From: Candidatus Izemoplasma sp. | GTDB taxonomy: Bacteria; Bacillota_I; Bacilli_A; Izemoplasmatales; Izemoplasmataceae | DNA length: 15,733 nucleotides | Assembly (NCBI GenBank): GCA_029939615.1 | Contig: JAOZSP010000020.1 | Span: 1 to 15,733 of the forward strand | Direction of reading: 5' to 3' | In this document: positions 6,922 through 13,881 of the stretch, piece by piece | Position numbering within the stretch: position 1 is the stretch's first letter | Layout of the letters: each line of letters starts with the position of its first letter | Made by a program: the position numbers and the translations under genes | Notes under the pieces: generated by a model | Databases searched by the model: none | The model's input: the letters and a program-made list of their open reading frames with translations, nothing else | What the model was told of the DNA's origin: nothing

Positions 6922-8478
6922 ATGGGACTTTATAAGTACAAAACAGAACCGTTATTAGATTTTACAAGCAAAGAAGTATTACAGAAATATGAGGAAGCTT
7001 TAAAGTTTGTTGGAGGATATTTAGGGAAAACATACCCCTTAATTATCGATGGTGAATTTGTTGAAACAAATGATCTTTATACATCATTAAATCCAGCAGA
7101 TCATACACAAGTGATTGGTAAAATTCATCAAGCAAGCATTGAAAATGCTGAAAAAGCAATGGAATCTGCTTTAAAAGCATTTGAAACCTGGAAGAAAGTT
7201 AAGGCATCAATTCGAGCTGATGTGCTATTTAAAGCAGCAGCAATTATACGTAAACGTAAATACGAGTTTAGTGCTTTAATGACTTTTGAAGCAGGAAAAC
7301 CATGGCCTGAGGCTGATGCTGATACTGCTGAAGCTATTGATTTTTTAGAGTATTATGGAAGACAAATGTTACTTTTAGAAGAGAGTGATAAACTTACATT
7401 ATCAAGAAGAAACATTGAAAGAAATGAATTTAAGTATATCCCTCTAGGTGTAGCAGCTGTTATTACACCTTGGAATTTCCCATTAGCTATATTAGCTGGT
7501 ATGACTAGTGCGGCAGTAGTAGCAGGGAATACTGTATTATTAAAACCGGCGATTACTACACAAGTAATAGCTTATAAGTTTATGGAGGTTTTAAAGGAAG
7601 CAGGACTACCTAAAGGTGTTGTAAACTTTATTCCAGGAGATGGACCTGAAATTGGTGAATTTATGGTTAAACATCCAAAAACAAGATTTGTTTCGTTTAC
7701 TGGTAGTAAAAATGTTGGTTTATCAATAAATCAAACTGCTGCGACCCCACAAAAAGGACAAATATGGATTAAACGTGTTATTGCTGAAATGGGTGGAAAA
7801 GATGCTATTTTAGTAGATAGTGATGCTGATTTAGAATTAGCTGCGGAATCAATTGTAAAAAGTACATTTGGATTTAGCGGGCAAAAATGTAGTGCTTGTT
7901 CACGCGCTATAATTCATGAAGATGTTTATGATGAAGTAGTAGAAATGGTTAAAGAAAAAACAGAAAAACTAACTTATGGTAATCCAAAAGATTTTAGTAA
8001 TTTTATGGGACCTTTAACGGATGAAAAAGCATTTAACAAGGTAACTAGTTATATTGAAATTGCTAAGAATGAGGGACGTTTATTAACAGGTGGTACTGCA
8101 AATAAAGAAATGGGTTGGTTTGTTTCACCAACAGTATTTGCTGATTGTGCTCCTAATTCACGTATAATGCAAGAAGAAGTATTTGGACCTGTATTAGCAA
8201 TGACTAAAGTAAAATCATTCCAAGAAGGAATAGAAGTAGCTAATAATACTGAATACGGATTAACTGGGGCAGTGATTTCTAATAATCGTTTTAATTTAGA
8301 AAAAGCTCGAGAAGAATATCATGTTGGTAATTTATATTTGAATAGAAAATGTACTGGTGCAATTGTTGGATATCAACCATTTGGAGGGTTTAATAACAGT
8401 GGGACTGATAGTAAAGCTGGTGGACCTGATTACTTGTTATTACATATGCAAGCTAAATCAATTAGTGAGTGGTTATAG
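6922..8478 (+). CDS. 1-pyrroline-5-carboxylate dehydrogenase (L-glutamate gamma-semialdehyde dehydrogenase, RocA type)
   Basis: 518 residues, close to the usual size of RocA-type P5C dehydrogenases (about 515). It oxidises glutamate semialdehyde, the open form of P5C, to glutamate with NAD+. Aldehyde dehydrogenase landmarks are PWNFP with Asn185, the nucleotide-loop motif FTGSKNVG (259-266), the general base Glu289 in AEMGGKD, and the catalytic Cys323 in GQKCSACSR. The C-terminal GGFNNSGTDSKAGGPDYLLL is the P5C dehydrogenase signature that separates it from other aldehyde dehydrogenases. It lies 12 bases after the beta subunit with AAGGTGA as ribosome site. It is the last gene of the operon, before a bidirectional terminator. 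It is the strongest evidence that the complex upstream acts on proline. Confidence 0.93.
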   Translation: MGLYKYKTEPLLDFTSKEVLQKYEEALKFVGGYLGKTYPLIIDGEFVETNDLYTSLNPADHTQVIGKIHQASIENAEKAMESALKAFETWKKVKASIRADVLFKAAAIIRKRKYEFSALMTFEAGKPWPEADADTAEAIDFLEYYGRQMLLLEESDKLTLSRRNIERNEFKYIPLGVAAVITPWNFPLAILAGMTSAAVVAGNTVLLKPAITTQVIAYKFMEVLKEAGLPKGVVNFIPGDGPEIGEFMVKHPKTRFVSFTGSKNVGLSINQTAATPQKGQIWIKRVIAEMGGKDAILVDSDADLELAAESIVKSTFGFSGQKCSACSRAIIHEDVYDEVVEMVKEKTEKLTYGNPKDFSNFMGPLTDEKAFNKVTSYIEIAKNEGRLLTGGTANKEMGWFVSPTVFADCAPNSRIMQEEVFGPVLAMTKVKSFQEGIEVANNTEYGLTGAVISNNRFNLEKAREEYHVGNLYLNRKCTGAIVGYQPFGGFNNSGTDSKAGGPDYLLLHMQAKSISEWL

Positions 8479-8486
8479 AGTAAATA

Positions 8487-8517
8487 AAAAATACGTTAGA
8501 ATTTCTAGCGTATTTTT
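8487..8517. terminator. Bidirectional intrinsic terminator between convergent genes
   Basis: AAAAATACGTTAG pairs with CTAGCGTATTTTT over 13 pairs (one G-T wobble), with a five-base loop. A-run and T-run flank the stem, so it can work for the P5C dehydrogenase operon on the plus strand and for the M20 gene, which ends at 8528, on the minus strand. Confidence 0.85.
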
Positions 8518-8527
8518 AATGTATACA

Positions 8528-9703
8528 TTATTTATTTAAAAACTCATTGACAATATTTATATGCATTGCTGTACCCACAATTAATGATGATTCATCAATA
8601 TCAAACTTAGGGTTGTGATTATAGTAAATTGTCTTTTGATTTTTATTGCGACCACCTAACCATAAAAAGGAACCTGGTTTCTTTTCTAAATAATAAGCAA
8701 AATCTTCGCCACCCATTGAAGGTTCATGTAGTTCGTTTACGTTGTCTTCACCTACTAGTCTTCTAGCAATATCTAAAACAAAATCACTCATTAAGGGATC
8801 ATTTATTAAAGGGGGATATGCTTCGATTATTTCAAGGTTCGCGCTACAGTCATTTGCTGCAGCTATATTAGTTGTGACGGTTTTCATTCTCTCAAAAATA
8901 AAACTGCGAACCTTTTTATCTAATGTTCGGATTGTTCCACCGATTTTTACTGATTCAGGAATGATATTAAAAGCTGTTCCTCCGTGAATGGTTGTGGCAC
9001 TTATAACTGCAGAACTTAAAGGACTAATACTTCTAGAAATTATTTTTTGTATACCAACGATTATTTCAGAAGCAGCAAGTACAGGATCACTTCCTGTTTG
9101 AGGAGCACTAGCGTGTGTGCCTACTCCTATAACTTCAATTTTGAATTCGTCAGGTGCAGCCATTGCTGGACCTTTTTTGACTTTAATAGTTCCTGCGATG
9201 TCTTCAGATGTGATATGTAATCCAAAAACTGCATCAACATCATCTAAATGACCTTCATTAACTACAAAACTTCCACCACCGGGCATAGGTCCTTCTTCGG
9301 CACTTTGAAATACAAGTTTTATTGTTCCTTTTATCATTTCTTGGTGTTCACTAAAATATTTAGCTGCACCAAGAAGCATAGCTGTATGTGTATCATGCCC
9401 ACAAGAATGCATAATGCCATCATTTACACTTTTGTACTCTACATCATTTTCCTCTTGCATATTAAGGGCGTCAATGTCTGCTCTAAGTAAAACGGTTTTA
9501 CCTTTTTTATTCCCCACTAATTTACCAATTAAACCCGTAACTCCAATTCCGGTTGTTACAGTATAACCAAATTTAATTAGTTCTTTTTTAATGAGTTTAG
9601 AAGTTCTAAACTCTAAAAAACCGGTTTCTGGATGTTTGTGGATATCTCTTCTCATGTTAATAATATAATTTTCATAATTTTTCAAGTCAGTTACTTTTAT
9701 CAT
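8528..9703 (-). CDS. M20D-family amidohydrolase (N-acyl-L-amino acid/hippurate/IAA-amino acid hydrolase type)
   Basis: 391 residues, full length, cytoplasmic. It is a two-metal hydrolase that releases amino acids from N-acyl or related conjugates, or acts as an aminopeptidase-like deacylase. Motifs are RRDIHKHPE (18-26), RADIDAL (74-80), HSCGHDTH with metal ligands Cys101 and His103, FQSAEEG with Glu136/Glu137, GLH with His163, the dimerisation-domain GTHASAP with His198, and a C-terminal metal His363 in YNHNP. The exact acyl group cannot be predicted. The start is ATG with the excellent Shine-Dalgarno AGAGGTGGT (complement of 9707-9715). The gene is transcribed divergently from the XRE-TPR regulator, which makes it a candidate target of that regulator (inference). 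It converges on the proline operon. Confidence 0.9.
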   Translation of the reverse strand: MIKVTDLKNYENYIINMRRDIHKHPETGFLEFRTSKLIKKELIKFGYTVTTGIGVTGLIGKLVGNKKGKTVLLRADIDALNMQEENDVEYKSVNDGIMHSCGHDTHTAMLLGAAKYFSEHQEMIKGTIKLVFQSAEEGPMPGGGSFVVNEGHLDDVDAVFGLHITSEDIAGTIKVKKGPAMAAPDEFKIEVIGVGTHASAPQTGSDPVLAASEIIVGIQKIISRSISPLSSAVISATTIHGGTAFNIIPESVKIGGTIRTLDKKVRSFIFERMKTVTTNIAAANDCSANLEIIEAYPPLINDPLMSDFVLDIARRLVGEDNVNELHEPSMGGEDFAYYLEKKPGSFLWLGGRNKNQKTIYYNHNPKFDIDESSLIVGTAMHINIVNEFLNK

Positions 9704-9885
9704 TAGACCACCTCTTATAAAAAATTATAGCACAAGTTTTGTAATTAAAGAATAATTAAGTGTCCTTTTTGTTATCGAAAATATCGGTAATTTGAATCTT
9801 TTTCAACAAAAAACATATTCGTTTTAAAAGAAATGAGAAAATACATAGAGATATAGTATAATATAGTAAAGGAACGGTGGTAGAT
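9704..9885. promoter_or_regulatory. Divergent promoter region, M20 hydrolase / XRE regulator
   Basis: Minus strand: extended -10 TGCTATAAT at 9732-9724, 21 bases upstream of the M20 start, with a poor -35. Plus strand: TATAAT at 9857-9862, 24 bases upstream of the regulator ATG, also with a weak -35. Two imperfect palindromes lie between: TTATCGA...TCGGTAA (9772-9790, 6 of 7 arm bases) and TTGAA-N5-TTCAA (9792-9806). Either could be an operator for the regulator. The promoters are well supported and the operators are guesses. Confidence 0.55.
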
Positions 9886-11175
9886 ATGAAATTTGAATTA
9901 GAGGTTAATCTTGATAAATCATATAGAACTTTAGGGTTATTGATAAAATATAATCGATTAATTAATAAGTATTCTTTAAGAGAACTTGGATCATTAGCTA
10001 ACATCTCACATACAATGATTTCAAATATTGAAAGAGGGAAAGTAACTGCAAGCGAAGCAACGCTTAAACATTTATTTAAAGTTTTAAATTTGAAATATTA
10101 TGATGAAGATAATGAGATAATTAATGATTTTGTTCCTAAATACAATAAGGGATATAACTATTTATGCAATTATGAGTATGATAAAGCAAAACCTATTTTT
10201 GAAGGTTTAATTTCTAATCAAAAAGTATTAGCTAATTCAGTTGTTTCAGTAGACTATAATATTATTAAATACTTTTACTTAGCACTTATAAATGAAATAT
10301 ACGGAAGTGAACTTGCTAATTTTGAACTTTTACTTTCATTAGCAGAGTTTTTGACCGAGAGGCAATTACAAATGGCCTTTTTCGTTCATGGGATTTTGCT
10401 TTACAATCAGGGGCTTTATAAGAACTCGTTAGTGGAATTAATGAAAGCGTTAAAAGTTGGAGATAAGGATTTAGATGTGTTCATCAATGTCTTTATTGTA
10501 AAATGCTATTTTAAGATGTTTATCTTTATGGAAGCAATCCAACTTGCAAAATTGACTATTACTACTTATGAAAATGAATTGATTTATCCAAGAGCCATGG
10601 AAATGCGTTTAACAATAGCAGAATCGTATATTATTGTGAAAGAATATATTAATGCAAAATCAATAATTGATAAAGTTGCAATGTTTGCTGAAAGTTATAA
10701 TGCACCATATCTACAAGAGGAGTGTTATTTCTTATATAGCAAGATTTATTTAGCAAATGGTGAAAATGAACTAGCAAGAAAAGAAATAAATAAATGTAGT
10801 GCAGATGGTTTTGCTTCTGTGCTATATCTTAAAACCCATATCGCTGTGTTAGAGGACAATGTTGAATTAGTAAAAGAAACATATTTGAAGTTTTTGGAGC
10901 AGGATAGAACTAAAAATAGTGTTAAGGATCAAATTTGTTTTAAGATACTGCTAAAGGAATATGGGTTTATTAAGATGAGTGATGTTAAGTATGTGAAGTT
11001 AGTAGAAGAACTGGCTGAAATAGGTAAAAATAATTGTGATATTTTGATGATTGATAAGGCTTTTAATGTGTTAATCGCATATTACAAGAAAAAAAGAATG
11101 TATAAAAATGCTTTAGAAGCAGCTGAAAGCTCTGGGCGTTTTCGTAATTATGGATGTGGACACCAAAAAAAATAG
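9886..11175 (+). CDS. XRE-family regulator with long helical TPR-like C-terminal region (RRNPP-like architecture)
   Basis: 429 residues from ATG 9886, with GGTGG just upstream. An in-frame GTG at 9877 lies too close to AAAGGAA. The HTH (about 17-70) is a clear Cro/C1 type: YSLRELGSLANISHTMISNIERGK. The remaining 350 residues are helical with loosely repeating 35-40 residue units rich in Tyr, Leu and Ala (for example YDKAKPIFEGLI, FMEAIQLAKLTI, YINAKSIIDKVA, YKNALEAAESSG), as in TPR domains. HTH plus TPR at this length is the architecture of PlcR, NprR, Rgg and related peptide-sensing regulators. Similar HTH-TPR proteins without peptide ligands also exist. There are no membrane segments. It is divergent from the M20 gene and followed by a small transcript unit at 11263-11424. 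Regulation by a peptide is inference only. Confidence 0.8.
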   Translation: MKFELEVNLDKSYRTLGLLIKYNRLINKYSLRELGSLANISHTMISNIERGKVTASEATLKHLFKVLNLKYYDEDNEIINDFVPKYNKGYNYLCNYEYDKAKPIFEGLISNQKVLANSVVSVDYNIIKYFYLALINEIYGSELANFELLLSLAEFLTERQLQMAFFVHGILLYNQGLYKNSLVELMKALKVGDKDLDVFINVFIVKCYFKMFIFMEAIQLAKLTITTYENELIYPRAMEMRLTIAESYIIVKEYINAKSIIDKVAMFAESYNAPYLQEECYFLYSKIYLANGENELARKEINKCSADGFASVLYLKTHIAVLEDNVELVKETYLKFLEQDRTKNSVKDQICFKILLKEYGFIKMSDVKYVKLVEELAEIGKNNCDILMIDKAFNVLIAYYKKKRMYKNALEAAESSGRFRNYGCGHQKK

Positions 11176-11262
11176 TATGCAAGTCAACAGTGTTGTTTAC
11201 TGATGCAATAATTGGAGCACTTAGGCATATTAAAGCTTTGTTTGTAAAGTAACAAAACTCGC

Positions 11263-11290
11263 TTGAAAAAAGATTTTAAAATGAGATAAT
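11263..11290 (+). promoter_or_regulatory. Promoter of the small 11297-11424 unit
   Basis: TTGAAA (11263-11268), a 16-base spacer and GATAAT (11285-11290), preceded by TG one base upstream of the hexamer (extended -10, TGAGATAAT). Both hexamers match five of six. It lies in the gap after the XRE regulator and points at no annotated gene, only the small unit. The stretch 11176-11262 before it holds nothing I can identify. Confidence 0.55.
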
Positions 11291-11317
11291 TGTATTGTAA
11301 GTAATGGGATGGAATTG

Positions 11318-11395
11318 ATGGGAAACAGACCGTTGTTTCTAATAATGGGAAAGAAAATTTCAAGGCGTGGGGGCCCGTCATGTTCCGAAAAATAA
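11318..11395 (+). CDS. Possible 25-residue peptide ORF downstream of the XRE-TPR regulator
   Basis: ATG 11318 to TAA 11393-11395. GGATGG (11306-11311) is a plausible Shine-Dalgarno six bases upstream. The peptide is MGNRPLFLIM followed by GKKISRRGGPSCSEK: a short hydrophobic patch (PLFLIMG), then a basic segment and one cysteine near the end. The stop codon abuts the terminator stem, which is the compact layout of a real small gene. Genes for signalling propeptides (papR, nprX) often lie directly downstream of HTH-TPR regulators. Against this reading, the hydrophobic part is too short for a normal export signal, and the start codon is locked in the 12-pair helix. Codons such as GGG GGC CCG are unlike the neighbours. 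Speculative. Confidence 0.3.
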   Translation: MGNRPLFLIMGKKISRRGGPSCSEK

Positions 11396-11424
11396 AAAAT
11401 GGACATTAAAGTCCATTTTTATTT
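11395..11424 (+). terminator. Intrinsic terminator of the small unit
   Basis: A perfect ten-pair stem, AAAAATGGAC with GTCCATTTTT, has an ATTAAA loop followed by ATTT. It is one of the strongest terminators in the window. It lies about 220 bases after the XRE stop but directly after the small ORF stop. Confidence 0.85.
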
Positions 11425-11451
11425 GCATTTTTAACCAATTATTAATATCAT
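11423..11451 (+). promoter_or_regulatory. Possible promoter of the two-component system
   Basis: TTGCAT (11423-11428), a 17-base spacer and TATCAT (11446-11451), 37 bases upstream of the kinase ATG. The -35 is weak, and it begins at the very end of the preceding terminator. If it is not used, the two-component genes would depend on readthrough of that terminator. Confidence 0.4.
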
Positions 11452-11487
11452 AGAGATAAGTGAAATAATTGGGATGGATTGATAAAT

Positions 11488-13059
11488 ATGAAAATTACTA
11501 AAAGTGATAAACTAATTTTTGTAATTGCAATAATGATGAGTGTCGCTTATACAATATTAGCAATTTATGCTGTTGGACAAGAATTTAGTCATATAGATAT
11601 AACTTATGAAAATGATTTAAACAATATTTCAAGCATTATTGCTACTGATGAGATAATTATAACAAAACTTATAAATAAGGATATTTCATTGGATAGTGCG
11701 ATTGAAGACTACTATATTGACGTACCTGAGTTATCATTTATTATTGTTTATGATATGGATAGTATAATTTACTCTCATCCTACAGACATTTTGATTGGGA
11801 GTATTTATAATGAAGACAGTAAAGCGGATTCTTTACTGGGAGATATATATTTTAGTAGATTCAATTCCTTTTTGGGAGATAGTATTAGTATTTTTGTTCC
11901 GGTATATAATGGTAACACACAAATTGGTGTTGTAAATGTAGGAATTGTATATGATGCTGTTCAAGATATCAAAAAAGAAAAAGCCGCTACCCTTTTACTA
12001 GGGTTTGGAATTGGGTTAGTTGTTTCATTGTTTGGCTTGTGGTGGTTAAGGAATCGCTTCAAAAGTGATTTATTTGGATTTTCGCCATCAGAAATTGCAA
12101 TTTTGTATGCTGAAAATAAAAGTGTTATTGAACAACTAAATGAAGGAGTTATTTCTGTTGATATAGATTATAATATTACAACAATAAATAAAACGCTGAA
12201 GAAGTTATTTAATTTGTCAGAATTAGAAATTGGAAAAAATGTTATTGAAGTATTTCCATATGTTGATTTTGAAAACGTTATTCAAAACGATTTGCATATT
12301 ATAAAAAAATATCGTAAAATTAATGATCTTAAGTTACTAATGAATTCTTTCCCTTTATATTTAGATGGTGAAATAATTGGTGCAACCGCTACTTTTAGAT
12401 CACATTTAGAAGTAGATGCATTGCTTGATCAAATTAATGGGTATAGACAAATCGCAACAGCATTAAGAAGCCAAAAACATGAATTCCTTAACAAATTACA
12501 TGTTGTTTTGGGATTAATTAAAATGAAAGACTATTTAAAAGCGGAGAGTTACATTACTGAAAACGTATATACTACAAATCTTGCTAGTGATTATTATTCA
12601 TCACGTATCAAAGATGATCGAATATTAGCTTTGTTTGTAGGTAAGGAAATGCAAAGCAAAGAATATAATGCATCACTTCTTTTAACGGTTGATTCTTTTC
12701 TATCAAAATCTCATCATCCAATAAGTTCTGATGATATTGTGATAGTATTAGGGAATCTTGTAGATAATTCATTTGAAGCATATGTAAACAAGGATAACGA
12801 AATAAAAAGAATTGTTGTTGATATTTTTGAGGATGAAGATGTTGTTAAACTAACAGTAGTTGATCAAGCTGGTGGAATAGATAGTGATATATTAGACAAA
12901 ATGTTTCAACGTGGTGTAAGTTCTAAAAATGGAGAAAGTCGTGGTACTGGGCTTAGTTTAGTGAATGAGATAGTTCTGTTTTATAATGGTGAGAAAAATA
13001 TTTCAAGTTCAATCGAAGAAACAAAAATCGAAATAATATTGTCGAAGGTGGTAAAATGA
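11488..13059 (+). CDS. CitA/DcuS-family membrane sensor histidine kinase
   Basis: 523 residues. ATG 11488 has GGGATGG ten bases upstream. A TTG at 11479 touches that site and is rejected. There are two membrane helices (about 9-29 and 166-188) around an extracytoplasmic PAS/Cache sensor of about 135 residues (YVD/FIIVYDMDSIIYSHP, then PVYNGNTQIGVVNVGIVYD). After that come the family linker FSPSEIAILYAENKSVIEQLNEGVISVD, a cytoplasmic PAS (about 215-305), and a SPOB-type dimerisation helix with phospho-acceptor His331 (LRSQKHEFLNKLH). The ATPase domain has the N box GNLVDNSFEA (Asn427), G1 DQAGGI and G2 GESRGTGLSL. Known relatives sense citrate, fumarate/succinate, malate or amino acids. No transporter lies beside it to suggest the ligand. 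Its stop overlaps the regulator start as ATGA. Confidence 0.9.
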   Translation: MKITKSDKLIFVIAIMMSVAYTILAIYAVGQEFSHIDITYENDLNNISSIIATDEIIITKLINKDISLDSAIEDYYIDVPELSFIIVYDMDSIIYSHPTDILIGSIYNEDSKADSLLGDIYFSRFNSFLGDSISIFVPVYNGNTQIGVVNVGIVYDAVQDIKKEKAATLLLGFGIGLVVSLFGLWWLRNRFKSDLFGFSPSEIAILYAENKSVIEQLNEGVISVDIDYNITTINKTLKKLFNLSELEIGKNVIEVFPYVDFENVIQNDLHIIKKYRKINDLKLLMNSFPLYLDGEIIGATATFRSHLEVDALLDQINGYRQIATALRSQKHEFLNKLHVVLGLIKMKDYLKAESYITENVYTTNLASDYYSSRIKDDRILALFVGKEMQSKEYNASLLLTVDSFLSKSHHPISSDDIVIVLGNLVDNSFEAYVNKDNEIKRIVVDIFEDEDVVKLTVVDQAGGIDSDILDKMFQRGVSSKNGESRGTGLSLVNEIVLFYNGEKNISSSIEETKIEIILSKVVK

Positions 13060-13727
13060 AATTACGTGTGTTAATAGTAGAAGACGATCCAATGGTGGCT
13101 CATATTCATAAACATTATCTTAATGAATTAGGTAGTTTTGAAATAATTAGAGTAATTGATAACGGGTTAGATGCATTTGAATATATAAAGGATAATGAGA
13201 AGAATATTGATTTAGTTATATTGGATGTTCATATGCCAAAATTATCTGGGCTTGAGGTTTTGAAACTTTTGAGAGAAGCAGGAAATGAGGTTTCAGTTAT
13301 TCCGATTACTGCTGTTAATGATAACAAAACTATAAGTGAGTTCCTTAATTTGGGCGTTATAGATTATTTGGTTAAACCCTTTAGTCAAGATCGATTTAAT
13401 CAAGCTGTTTATCGTTGTGAATTAAAATACAAAATGTTTCAACAAAATAATAAGTTATCACAAAGTGACATTGATCAGATGTTCAACACCTCTACTGATT
13501 CCAACTTACCCAAAGGACTTCAGGAAAACACTTTGAACTACATTAAAAAAAGTTTAATAGTGCATAGGAAAGAATTGCTAGATGTTGAAGCCCTTTCTGG
13601 CATAACTAATTTGAGTAAAGTCTCTTTACGTAAATACTTAGATTATTTAGCTGAAGTTGATGAAATAGAGAAGAGAATTGATTATGGAACTGTTGGAAGA
13701 CCTAAATATAAATATTTTATTAAATAG
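13056..13727 (+). CDS. CitB/DcuR-family response regulator
   Basis: 223 residues. Receiver domain 1-120: acidic pocket Glu9/Asp10/Asp11, phospho-acceptor Asp57 (VILDVHMP), Thr85 and Lys107 (LVKPF). The C-terminal half is the DNA-binding domain of the CitB/DctR family, with a helix-turn-helix (LLDVEALSGITNLSKVSLRK) and the closing wing GRPKYKYF, rather than an OmpR or NarL type. Its ATG overlaps the kinase stop with AAGGTGGT as ribosome site, so the pair is one operon closed by a terminator at 13728. Targets are unknown. The nearest genes are tdh-kbl, which have their own promoter. Confidence 0.9.
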   Translation: MKLRVLIVEDDPMVAHIHKHYLNELGSFEIIRVIDNGLDAFEYIKDNEKNIDLVILDVHMPKLSGLEVLKLLREAGNEVSVIPITAVNDNKTISEFLNLGVIDYLVKPFSQDRFNQAVYRCELKYKMFQQNNKLSQSDIDQMFNTSTDSNLPKGLQENTLNYIKKSLIVHRKELLDVEALSGITNLSKVSLRKYLDYLAEVDEIEKRIDYGTVGRPKYKYFIK

Positions 13728-13758
13728 AAGATAAATCATATCAATTTATCTTTTTTTT
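13728..13758 (+). terminator. Intrinsic terminator after the response regulator
   Basis: A nine-pair stem, AAGATAAAT with ATTTATCTT, has a seven-base loop and ends in a run of eight T. It begins at the base after the stop codon. Confidence 0.8.
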
Positions 13759-13783
13759 AACGGCTTATTTCACAGTTTTCGTA

Positions 13784-13797
13784 TGAAAATGTTTCCA
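13784..13797. promoter_or_regulatory. Upstream cre-like site of tdh-kbl
   Basis: TGAAAATGTTTCCA matches the cre consensus at 13 of 14 positions, but the mismatch is in the central CG (TG here), which is usually invariant. It directly precedes TTGAAA (13798-13803), a possible -35 of a second, weaker promoter. Confidence 0.35.
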
Positions 13798-13843
13798 TTG
13801 AAACAAGCGGAAATAACATTGATAAAATACCCTTAAATAAACC

Positions 13844-13871
13844 TATACAATTCATAATATTATGTTATAAT
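13844..13871 (+). promoter_or_regulatory. Sigma-A promoter of tdh-kbl
   Basis: TATACA (13844-13849), a 16-base spacer and a perfect TATAAT (13866-13871), preceded by TG one base upstream of the hexamer (extended -10, TGTTATAAT). Transcription should start near 13878. Confidence 0.65.
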
Positions 13872-13881
13872 ATTCTTGTGA

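Larger units (their letters stand above)
11297..11424 (+). ncRNA. Candidate small structured transcript (about 128 nt), unassigned
   Basis: The predicted RNA starts about seven bases after the -10 and ends in the terminator T tract. A long-range helix is clear: GGAATTGATGGG (11311-11322) pairs with CCCGTCATGTTCC (11374-11386) over 12 pairs, with one bulged U and two G-U pairs. Inside it are a five-pair hairpin AAACA/TGTTT (11323-11338) and a weak four-pair GAAA/TTTC (11349-11361). A G-rich single strand AAGGCGTGGGGG follows. The 26 bases 11361-11386 have 18 G/C, in an otherwise very AT-rich gap. This looks like a three-way junction RNA, but it matches no riboswitch, SRP, 6S or tmRNA consensus I know. 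The same interval also holds a 25-codon ORF, so it may be an mRNA with a structured start. Confidence 0.4.
11283..11483 (+). repeat. Imperfect direct repeat of a leader sequence (two copies)
   Basis: Copy 1 (11283-11319) and copy 2 (11453-11483) share GAGATAA(T/G)TG, then an AT-rich stretch, then TGGGATGGA(A)TTGAT. In copy 1 the GATAAT is the proposed -10 and GGATGG the Shine-Dalgarno of the small ORF. In copy 2 GGGATGG is the Shine-Dalgarno of the sensor kinase. The copies differ by a few bases and short gaps. Confidence 0.5.

Noticed and set aside
11184..11381. Minus-strand 65-codon open frame across the small unit
   Set aside because: No promoter, ribosome site or recognisable motif on the minus strand. 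The promoter and terminator of the interval face the plus strand.
11297..11424. Known riboswitch, SRP RNA, 6S RNA or tmRNA
   Set aside because: I compared it by eye with the core motifs I remember (SRP GGAA loop region, cobalamin, ZTP, fluoride, THF, c-di-GMP, glycine, T-box) and none fits, so it is left unassigned.
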